Assembly: GCA_029565815.1 (NCBI GenBank)
Contig: JAKQNL010000028.1
Span: forward strand, 1-5,564
DNA: 5,564 nucleotides
Reading direction: 5' to 3'
Source of the DNA: Spirochaetota bacterium
GTDB lineage: Bacteria > Spirochaetota > Spirochaetia > Treponematales > UBA12059
Shown here: positions 1-4,781 of the stretch, piece after piece
Position numbering within the stretch: the first letter of the stretch is position 1
Layout: each line of letters begins with the position of its first letter
Translations under genes and position numbers: made by a program
The notes under the pieces: generated by a model
Seen by the model: the letters and a program-made list of their open reading frames with translations, nothing else
Database searches by the model: none
Told to the model about the DNA's origin: nothing

Positions 1-21
1 TACCAATTTCACCACTTCCGC
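1..21 (-). tRNA. tRNA-Leu, 5' end only (cut by window edge)
   Basis: Read on the minus strand, positions 21 to 1 give GCGGAAGTGGTGAAATTGG followed by TA. This is the characteristic 5' end of bacterial leucine tRNAs: a seven-base acceptor strand, T8, then the start of the D arm with the GGTGAAATTGGTA type of D loop. The anticodon, variable arm and 3' end lie outside the window, so the isoacceptor cannot be named and cloverleaf folding cannot be tested. A promoter-like element lies upstream at 59-87, and the terminator at 109-131 separates it from the genes transcribed in the same direction. Identification rests on this short but distinctive string. Confidence 0.8.
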
Positions 22-58
22 AATAATGATTTCACCAACGGACAAATTTCTGCAGCAC

Positions 59-87
59 AATATACACAATGGCGCTCTTTGAGGAAA
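59..87 (-). promoter_or_regulatory. candidate sigma70 promoter for the tRNA-Leu gene
   Basis: On the minus strand a TATATT -10 box (64-59, five of six consensus bases) is preceded after 17 nt by TTTCCT (87-82, three of six bases of the -35 consensus). A start about 7 nt downstream would give a leader of roughly 30 nt to be removed before the mature tRNA 5' end at 21. The -35 match is weak. The case rests on position: the element sits between an upstream terminator and a tRNA that needs its own promoter. Confidence 0.4.
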
Positions 88-108
88 CCACGAAGATTAA
101 TCAGATGG

Positions 109-131
109 AAAAAACAGGGGCAGACCCTGTC
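109..131 (-). terminator. rho-independent terminator after the small membrane-protein gene
   Basis: On the minus strand ACAGGG (130-125), a five-base loop TCTGC and CCCTGT (119-114) form a perfect 6-bp stem. It can be extended by a G-T wobble and an A-T pair and is followed by five more T residues (113-109). The stem begins just after the TGA stop of the 45-codon gene. In the other direction no T run follows, so it acts on the minus strand only. It ends the dsrE-like transcript before the tRNA. Confidence 0.8.
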
Positions 132-269
132 TCAGACACCATTCAGTCTCATCTTCCGCACCAGCGACTCGGCCTTTTTGCCATTTCCTATACCCAGCAG
201 TTCTTTGATGACCCAGGCAACCAGTATGACCGCGACGACGATGGCTACGATGCGAATGATTCGTCCCAT
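132..269 (-). CDS. small single-span membrane protein, 45 residues, unknown function
   Basis: The frame runs from ATG at 269-267 to TGA at 134-132. It is preceded by AAGGAG (281-276) with a 6-nt spacer, and starts 15 nt after the stop of the DsrE-like gene, so the two are almost certainly one operon. The peptide has a short basic N-terminus (R3, R6), an uncharged hydrophobic stretch at about residues 7-21 rich in Val, Ile and Ala with one Trp (W19), and a basic tail (K31, K32, R38, K39, R41). By the positive-inside rule alone the orientation is unclear, since both ends are positive; the tail is the more basic and may be cytoplasmic. No cysteine is present and I see no signal peptidase site. 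The terminator directly after the stop supports a real transcript end. I do not recognise a family; it may be a membrane anchor or partner for the adjacent DsrE-like protein, which is inference from position only. Confidence 0.7.
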   Translation of the reverse strand: MGRIIRIVAIVVAVILVAWVIKELLGIGNGKKAESLVRKMRLNGV

Positions 270-284
270 AAGTATCTCCTTGTG

Positions 285-821
285 TTACAGAAAAAGCTGA
301 ACCGACGATTCGGCGGCATGAGCAAGGAAGGTGGCCACTCCGCCTACTTCCATGTTCGGATAGTCTATCATTTCCTCACGTTTTAGGCCCATGAGGTCCA
401 TGGACATTTCGCATATCACGATCTTGACGCCAAGCTGGCCGGCTATCTGGAACATTTCATCCAGGCTGGCTACGTTTTTTTTCTTCATGATGCTGCGTAT
501 CATGGCGGTGCCCATGCCGGCCATGTGCATTTTTGATAACGTTGTTTTGTTTTTACCGCGGGGCAGCATGATGCCAAACATCTTTTCTATGAGGTTTTTG
601 CCTTTGGCTTTTTTCTTGGGATCGCGTAGGGCGGCCGTTCCCCAAAAGGTATAAAACAAAACTGTTTCCATGCCCATGGCTGCTGCGCCGGTGGCTATGA
701 TCATGGAAGCTATGTGTTTGTCCAAGTCGCCTGAAAAGACTATCATGGATAGCTTCTTTTTGGCTCCCGGGCGTTCTTCCAGCTGCGCTTTTATGGCAGC
801 CAGTTCTTTTTCTATGTCCAC
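285..821 (-). CDS. DsrE/DsrF/DrsH-like family protein, 178 residues
   Basis: This is a stand-alone member of the DsrE superfamily (DsrE/DsrF/DrsH-like group), small cytoplasmic alpha/beta proteins of which some carry sulfur as persulfide in sulfur-transfer and redox pathways. Residues 1-22 are charged and probably helical. The conserved core starts at about 24 with LSMIVFSGDLDKHIASMIIATGA, followed by MGMETVLFYTFWG (49-61), a basic region (69-95), AGMGTAMIRSIMKKKNVASL (101-120), and the hallmark segment with C137 (KIVICEMSMDLMGL, 133-146) and GGVATFL (160-166). C137 is the only cysteine and is the likely sulfur-accepting residue by family analogy. The start is GTG (821-819), chosen because AAGGAGG (833-827) lies 5 nt upstream. 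It is divergent from the etf operon and is followed by the membrane-peptide gene. No DsrF, DsrH, TusA or rhodanese partner is visible, so the specific reaction is unknown. Confidence 0.87.
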   Translation of the reverse strand: MDIEKELAAIKAQLEERPGAKKKLSMIVFSGDLDKHIASMIIATGAAAMGMETVLFYTFWGTAALRDPKKKAKGKNLIEKMFGIMLPRGKNKTTLSKMHMAGMGTAMIRSIMKKKNVASLDEMFQIAGQLGVKIVICEMSMDLMGLKREEMIDYPNMEVGGVATFLAHAAESSVQLFL

Positions 822-842
822 GGATGCCTCCTTGATACTGTA

Positions 843-871
843 ATACTAGGCAGTGCAGGCCTTAAAAACAA
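843..871 (-). promoter_or_regulatory. candidate sigma70 promoter for the DsrE-like gene
   Basis: On the minus strand TTGTTT (871-866) and TAGTAT (848-843) are separated by exactly 17 nt. The -35 box matches three of six consensus bases and the -10 box four of six. Transcription would start near 836, leaving a leader of about 15 nt that contains the ribosome binding site at 833-827. The match is moderate, but it is the best-placed element in the divergent region. Confidence 0.4.
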
Positions 872-899
872 TAGCATTGCTCCGATATGCAAGCGTTTT

Positions 900-921
900 G
901 TGCCGCGAAGCTTCAGGGCAC
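900..921. promoter_or_regulatory. 22-bp interrupted palindrome, putative operator between divergent promoters
   Basis: GTGCC (900-904) and GGCAC (917-921) form an inverted repeat. Inside it GAAGCTTC (907-914) is a perfect palindrome with the same centre (910/911). Nine of eleven half-site positions are therefore symmetric; only 905-906 against 915-916 fail. The element lies outside both predicted transcripts, 15 bp before the etfB -35 box and about 28 bp beyond the -35 box of the minus-strand promoter, which favours a DNA-binding site over an RNA hairpin. The cognate regulator is unknown and none is encoded in the window. Confidence 0.5.
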
Positions 922-936
922 TTGCGCGATTCCAGC

Positions 937-965
937 TTGATTATGCTGACATCCAGCTGTATAAT
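937..965 (+). promoter_or_regulatory. strong sigma70-type promoter of the etfB-etfA-acyl-CoA dehydrogenase operon
   Basis: TTGATT (937-942) and a perfect TATAAT (960-965) are separated by 17 nt. Transcription should start near 972, giving a 5' leader of about 56 nt before the etfB ATG. The hexamer CCAGCT occurs at 932-937 and again at 953-958, 21 bp apart, overlapping the -35 box and abutting the -10 box. This could be a regulator site or chance. Confidence 0.72.
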
Positions 966-970
966 GTCAT

Positions 971-989
971 GCCGCCGGTTTCCTGCGGC
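971..989 (+). other. GC-rich hairpin in the etfB 5' leader
   Basis: GCCGC (971-975) pairs with GCGGC (985-989) around a nine-base loop, very close to the predicted transcription start. It is followed by TCGTTTGG, which is too poor in T for a normal terminator. A perfect 8-bp palindrome GTGTACAC lies further down at 997-1004. The hairpin may protect the 5' end of the mRNA or may be incidental. I recognise no riboswitch here. Confidence 0.3.
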
Positions 990-1027
990 TCGTTTGGTGT
1001 ACACGCAATCAGTATTAGGAGGAATCG

Positions 1028-1909
1028 ATGGGCCTCAATATCGTGGTGCTCGTCAAGCAGGTCCCGGACACGAAAAACGTGACCGGCAAAGCCATGAAAG
1101 ACGACGGAACCGTAAACCGCGCCGCCCTGCCGGCCATTTTCAATCCAGAGGATCTGCATGCGCTGGAAGCGGCGTTGCGCATCAAAGACGCGCACCCGGA
1201 CACGCGCGTCAATGTGATAACCATGGGCCCGCCCGCCGCCGCCCAGGTGCTCAAAGAGAGCTTGTTTCGCGGGGCTGACTTCGTGGCCCTCATAACCGAC
1301 CGCAAGTTCGCCGGTGCAGACACGCTTGCAACCTCCTATGCACTGTCCTGTGCGATACGCAAGATAGGAGCGGTGGACCTGGTGCTGTGCGGACGCCAGG
1401 CCATAGACGGTGATACCGCCCAGGTAGGCCCGCAGACGGCCGAAAAGCTTGGCATGAACCAGATCACCTGCGTGTCTGATATCGCGGAACTGGATGCGAA
1501 AAAACGCACCATAAGCGCCCGCAGGTCCATTGAAGGCGGTTTCGAGCTTGTTAAGGCAAAATTACCTGTTTTGCTTACGGTTACCGACGAAGGCTTTGAG
1601 CCGCGGCCGCCATCTGCACGCCGCGTCATGATGTACAAGAACGCGGTCGCTTCCGCATCCAACGACGCAAGCTACGACGAGTGCTACATGAACGCATCCG
1701 CGTGCGCCGATGACGATATCATCGCGCTGTGGGATATCGCGTCCATTAAGGCAGACCCGGAAGCATGCGGTTTGGCCGGTTCGCCCACCAAGGTGAAAAA
1801 GATCGACTCGGTGGTGCTTACCGCCCAGGATATTCGCATGGTCGACGCAAGCGAATCCGGCATAGCGGCACTGGTCCACGAACTCATCGCCGACCACACC
1901 ATCGGCTGA
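1028..1909 (+). CDS. etfB: electron transfer flavoprotein subunit beta
   Basis: This is the beta subunit of the soluble EtfAB heterodimer, which accepts electrons from acyl-CoA dehydrogenases or, in the bifurcating group, from NADH. The ATG is preceded by AGGAGG (1017-1022) with a 5-nt spacer. At 293 residues it is somewhat longer than common EtfB proteins (about 250-265). Visible family features are IVVLVKQVPDT (5-15), NPEDLHALEAAL (39-50), VITMGPP (63-69), GADTLATS (96-103) and the nucleotide-binding loop GRQAIDGDTAQVGP (122-135). GSPTKV (251-256) follows near the C-terminus. The DGDTAQVGP and GSPTxV forms are those I know from clostridial-type, NAD-linked Etfs, in which the beta subunit binds a second FAD; mitochondrial EtfB, which binds AMP, has AIDDDCNQTG instead. 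An extra Ala/Ser/Asp-rich segment with C219 and C226 lies at about 205-236. The etfA gene follows after 17 nt. The family call is firm; bifurcation is inference. Confidence 0.95.
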   Translation: MGLNIVVLVKQVPDTKNVTGKAMKDDGTVNRAALPAIFNPEDLHALEAALRIKDAHPDTRVNVITMGPPAAAQVLKESLFRGADFVALITDRKFAGADTLATSYALSCAIRKIGAVDLVLCGRQAIDGDTAQVGPQTAEKLGMNQITCVSDIAELDAKKRTISARRSIEGGFELVKAKLPVLLTVTDEGFEPRPPSARRVMMYKNAVASASNDASYDECYMNASACADDDIIALWDIASIKADPEACGLAGSPTKVKKIDSVVLTAQDIRMVDASESGIAALVHELIADHTIG

Positions 1910-1926
1910 ACCCTAAGGAGCAATGC

Positions 1927-2937
1927 ATGAACAAGAACAATGTGATGGTGTTCGTCCAGCAGGACGACGGCGTGGTGGCCGATGTAAGCATCGAGCTTCT
2001 GTGCAAAGCCCGCGAGCTGGCAGATAGTTTGCATGTCAGCGTGGAGGCAGCCTTCCTTGGCGACAAGCTTGCCGCCGCTGCAAAAGCATTACTGGCATAC
2101 AAGGTGGACCGCGTGAATCTCATGCAGTCGGAACACCTTGCTCATTATACGCCGCTTCCATACACGCAGGTGATGGTCGACCTCATAAAAGAACGCGAAC
2201 CTCAGATCGTGCTCTACGGAGCGACCACCACTGGCCGCGACCTTGGACCGCGCATAGCCAGCGCGCTTAAAGTGGGACTAACCGCCGACTGCACCGACCT
2301 ACAGATAGGCGACCATGAGCTTGGCGGCACCACCTACAAGAACATCCTGTACCAAATCCGCCCTGCTTTTGGCGGCAACATCATAGCAACCATCGTTAGC
2401 CCGGAAAAAAAGCCGCAGATGGCAACCGTACGCGAAGGCGTTATGAAGCTGACGGCCCAGGAGCCTGGCTACAAGGGTGAAGTGATAGAATATAAACCTG
2501 GTATCGGAGTAGACCTGCTTGTAAGCCAGATACTGGAAAGCGTCCGCGAAGAAAAGACGGTAAATCTTAAAGGCGCGCAGATCATCGTGGCGGGCGGCAT
2601 GGGCGCTGGAAGCAAGGAAGGCTTTGACCAGATCGTGAAGCTTGCCCAGGCTCTAAACGCGGAAGTGGGCGCAAGCCGTGCCGCGGTTGACGCAGGCTGG
2701 GTGAACAAAGCCCACCAGGTTGGCCAGACCGGCACGACCGTGCGGCCAAAACTGTATATCGCATGCGGCATCTCCGGTTCCATTCAGCACCGCGCCGGCA
2801 TGGCGGAAAGCTCGCGCATCATAGCGATCAACAGCGATCCGCAAGCTCCCATTTTCCAGATTGCCCACTACGGCATTATCGGCGATCTGAAAGACGTGAT
2901 CCCCGCCTTCATCAAGGCGTACAAGAACAAGGCGTAA
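1927..2937 (+). CDS. etfA: electron transfer flavoprotein subunit alpha
   Basis: This is the FAD-binding alpha subunit, partner of the EtfB encoded just upstream. I place the start at ATG 1927, six nt after AAGGAG (1915-1920); the frame is open further upstream inside etfB, but that extension is only the etfB sequence in another frame. The 336-residue product has the normal family length. The N-terminal domain (about 1-190) contains GATTTGRDLGPRIASAL (98-114) and TADCTDL (119-125). The C-terminal FAD domain (about 205-336) contains VAGGMGAGSKEGF (221-233), ASRAAVDAGW (249-258), QVGQTGTTVRPKLYIACGIS (264-283) and SIQHRAGM (285-292). This region fits the classical EtfA signature from LYIA to AIN. 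INSDPQAPIF (301-310) and AHYGIIGDL (313-321) close the protein. There is no added ferredoxin-like domain and no cysteine cluster at the N-terminus, unlike some clostridial EtfA proteins. The acyl-CoA dehydrogenase gene starts 11 nt downstream. Confidence 0.96.
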   Translation: MNKNNVMVFVQQDDGVVADVSIELLCKARELADSLHVSVEAAFLGDKLAAAAKALLAYKVDRVNLMQSEHLAHYTPLPYTQVMVDLIKEREPQIVLYGATTTGRDLGPRIASALKVGLTADCTDLQIGDHELGGTTYKNILYQIRPAFGGNIIATIVSPEKKPQMATVREGVMKLTAQEPGYKGEVIEYKPGIGVDLLVSQILESVREEKTVNLKGAQIIVAGGMGAGSKEGFDQIVKLAQALNAEVGASRAAVDAGWVNKAHQVGQTGTTVRPKLYIACGISGSIQHRAGMAESSRIIAINSDPQAPIFQIAHYGIIGDLKDVIPAFIKAYKNKA

Positions 2938-2948
2938 GGGAGGCTGGT

Positions 2949-4667
2949 ATGGATAACTTTTTAACCGACAACGAGGACCTTCTGTTCCATCTGGATACGA
3001 TGGACCTGGATAGAATCATACGACTGTACGAGGACGATTTTTCCGAAGCCGGTGTGTTTCCGCATGCACCTAAAGATGTAGCCGACGCCAAGGACAATTA
3101 CCGGCGCACGCTTGAAATCGTTGGACAGATAGCTGCAGAGTACATGGCTCCTTTTGCCCCCGAGGTTGACGCAACCGGCGTGCACCTGGTAGACGGCGAA
3201 GTGGTGTTCGCCCCGGCTACCGCCAAGGCATGGGACATGATGCGCAAGGCAGAGCTTACCGGCATGACCTTTGCGCGCAAGTACGGCGGCCTTAACATTC
3301 CGCTTACCATCATGACCATGGGCGGCGAGATATTCAGCCGCGGCGACGCATCGTTTCTTAACCTTGGCCTTCAGCAGGACATAGGCGAGACCCTGGAACG
3401 ATTTGGCAGCGAAGAACAGAAAGCGCGCATCATCCCGCTGCTGTCCCGCGGCGAAGAAGGCTCGGCCATGATACTGACCGAACCCGATGCCGGTTCTGAT
3501 TTGCAGGCGGTTACCCTTAAAGCTACCCAGGTTGCCGACGGCAGCTGGCGCTTAAACGGCGTCAAGCGATTCATTACCAACGGCTGCGGCCGCATAGGTT
3601 TGGTGCTTGCGCGCAGCGAGGACCGCGAAGGCGCCCGCGGCCTGTCCATGTTCCTATACCACCGCGACAAGCACACCCGCATACGCCGCGTGGAAGAGAA
3701 GCTTGGCATACACGGTTCCCCTACCTGCGAAATGCAGTTCAACGACGCTCCTGCCGAGCTGGTGGGCGAGCGCGGCCGCGGCCTGACCAAATACACGATG
3801 TGGCTTATGAACTCTGCCCGCCTGTCGGTGGCCAGCCAGGGTGTCGGAATAGCCGAGGCCGCCTACCGCGAAGCGCTCAAGTACGCCCAGGAGCGCGAGC
3901 AGTTCGGCGGGCCTATCATCAAGCTTCCGGCCGTGTACGAGATGCTCGCCGACATGCGCATATCCATCGAGGCGGCCCGCACGCTCCTGTACGAGACCGC
4001 CCGCGTGGTCGACATGAAAGAGGGCATGGAGCGCATCGTAGAGCATCATCCGGAGCGCGAGGCCGAGTACAAGAGCGAGATCAAGAAGTACGTTCGCCTG
4101 TCTGCGATGTTCACGCCCATCGCAAAAATGTTCAACACCGAAATGGCCAACAAGGTAACGTACGATGCCATCCAGATACACGGCGGCACCGGCTTCATGA
4201 AAGACTTTAACGTGGAGCGGCACTACCGCGACGCGCGCATCACCAACATCTACGAAGGCACCACCCAGCTCCAGGTTGTCGCCGCCATAGGCGCTGTGAT
4301 GTCCGGCACCGCAACGGCAGCCATGGACGAGTACGCCGGCGAAGACTGGTCGTCCATGCCAGCAGCATTGCTTAAAGGCATTGAACGCACCCGCATGCTT
4401 ATGGAAAAAGCCATATTGCACGTAAAGGAACAGGCAAGCGACGAGGTAACCGGCTTCCACGCGCGTAGGCTTGTGGAAATGGCCACCGACATCATTATCG
4501 CATGGCTACTCCTTCGCGATGCACGCCACGCCCAGCGTAAACTTTTAGTTGCAGAAGCCTTTGTGGAAAAAATGCAAGCCAAGGCGGAAGCCTCAACGAA
4601 CTTTATTATGAGCGAGAACTCCGCGTTTATGAAAAATTGCAAACAGGTGATAGGATTGGCTGAGTAA
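2949..4667 (+). CDS. long-form acyl-CoA dehydrogenase, 572 residues
   Basis: This is a flavoprotein that introduces an alpha-beta double bond into an acyl-CoA and hands the electrons to Etf. The start at ATG 2949 lies 5 nt after the AAGGGAGG box (2936-2943); upstream in-frame codons fall inside etfA and are not used. The order is an unusual N-terminal extension (about 1-50, acidic), the helical ACAD N domain (about 50-165), the beta domain with LTEPDAGSD (176-184), GVKRFITNG (204-212) and KLGIHGSPT (251-259), and the FAD/CoA-binding C domain. The C domain has REQFGGPI (316-323), QIHGGTGFMKDF (409-420) and YEGTTQLQ (435-442). E436 aligns with the catalytic base of the MCAD-like enzymes. About 130 further residues (443-572) form an extra helical C-terminal domain, as in the large DmdC-like and FadE-like ACADs. 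A charged insert (about 354-382) precedes the last core helices. The substrate cannot be deduced. The terminator 22 nt after the stop closes the operon. Confidence 0.93.
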   Translation: MDNFLTDNEDLLFHLDTMDLDRIIRLYEDDFSEAGVFPHAPKDVADAKDNYRRTLEIVGQIAAEYMAPFAPEVDATGVHLVDGEVVFAPATAKAWDMMRKAELTGMTFARKYGGLNIPLTIMTMGGEIFSRGDASFLNLGLQQDIGETLERFGSEEQKARIIPLLSRGEEGSAMILTEPDAGSDLQAVTLKATQVADGSWRLNGVKRFITNGCGRIGLVLARSEDREGARGLSMFLYHRDKHTRIRRVEEKLGIHGSPTCEMQFNDAPAELVGERGRGLTKYTMWLMNSARLSVASQGVGIAEAAYREALKYAQEREQFGGPIIKLPAVYEMLADMRISIEAARTLLYETARVVDMKEGMERIVEHHPEREAEYKSEIKKYVRLSAMFTPIAKMFNTEMANKVTYDAIQIHGGTGFMKDFNVERHYRDARITNIYEGTTQLQVVAAIGAVMSGTATAAMDEYAGEDWSSMPAALLKGIERTRMLMEKAILHVKEQASDEVTGFHARRLVEMATDIIIAWLLLRDARHAQRKLLVAEAFVEKMQAKAEASTNFIMSENSAFMKNCKQVIGLAE

Positions 4668-4688
4668 GCGTTCTGGTCTATTACGACG

Positions 4689-4716
4689 GGCTGTCCCATG
4701 CGGGACAGCCTTTTTT
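4689..4716 (+). terminator. rho-independent terminator of the etf-acyl-CoA dehydrogenase operon
   Basis: GGCTGTCCC (4689-4697) and GGGACAGCC (4702-4710) form a perfect 9-bp stem with the tetraloop ATGC, followed directly by six T residues (4711-4716). It starts 21 nt after the TAA of the dehydrogenase gene. No matching T run exists for the opposite strand. It separates the operon from the next promoter. Confidence 0.95.
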
Positions 4717-4733
4717 GTTTGGCGAGCTTTTCC

Positions 4734-4762
4734 TTGTGAACTATCGTATACAGTCGTATTAT
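4734..4762 (+). promoter_or_regulatory. sigma70-type promoter of the metallo-beta-lactamase-fold gene
   Basis: TTGTGA (4734-4739, four of six consensus bases) and TATTAT (4757-4762, five of six) are separated by 17 nt. The predicted start near 4769 leaves a short leader of about 13 nt that just includes the GGAGG box at 4772-4776. It lies directly after the upstream terminator, so the following gene is transcribed independently of the etf operon. Confidence 0.6.
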
Positions 4763-4771
4763 TTCCTGTAT
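4748..4771. promoter_or_regulatory. inverted repeat ATACAG-N12-CTGTAT around the -10 box
   Basis: ATACAG (4748-4753) and CTGTAT (4766-4771) are perfect inverted repeats separated by 12 bp, and the TATTAT -10 box lies in the spacer. A protein bound here would cover the promoter and repress it. The half sites are only 6 bp long, so chance is possible. No adjacent regulator gene is visible. Confidence 0.3.
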
Positions 4772-4781
4772 GGAGGAACTC

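Noticed and set aside
69..386. Plus-strand open frame of 105 codons at the left end
   Set aside because: It overlaps, on the opposite strand, the terminator, the small membrane-protein gene and the DsrE-like gene. No ribosome binding site or recognisable motif supports it.
851..863. AGGC/GCCT inverted repeat in the minus-strand promoter spacer
   Set aside because: Only four bases per arm inside a GC-rich spacer; expected by chance.
853..1278. Plus-strand open frame starting in the divergent intergenic region
   Set aside because: It starts upstream of the etf promoter and runs into etfB in another frame with an Arg-rich product. There is no ribosome binding site.
1765..1926. Upstream extension of etfA into etfB
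   Set aside because: The extra residues are basic and unlike EtfA. A strong ribosome binding site at 1915-1920 and the normal EtfA N-terminus mark 1927 as the start.
2763..2948. Upstream extension of the acyl-CoA dehydrogenase into etfA
   Set aside because: These 62 codons are the etfA C-terminal coding region in another frame. The ribosome binding site at 2936-2943 supports 2949.
3654..4460. Long open frame of 268 codons on the minus strand
   Set aside because: It lies entirely antisense to the acyl-CoA dehydrogenase, whose motifs are intact, and its His/Ala/Gly-rich product resembles no family. It is a coding shadow in GC-rich DNA.
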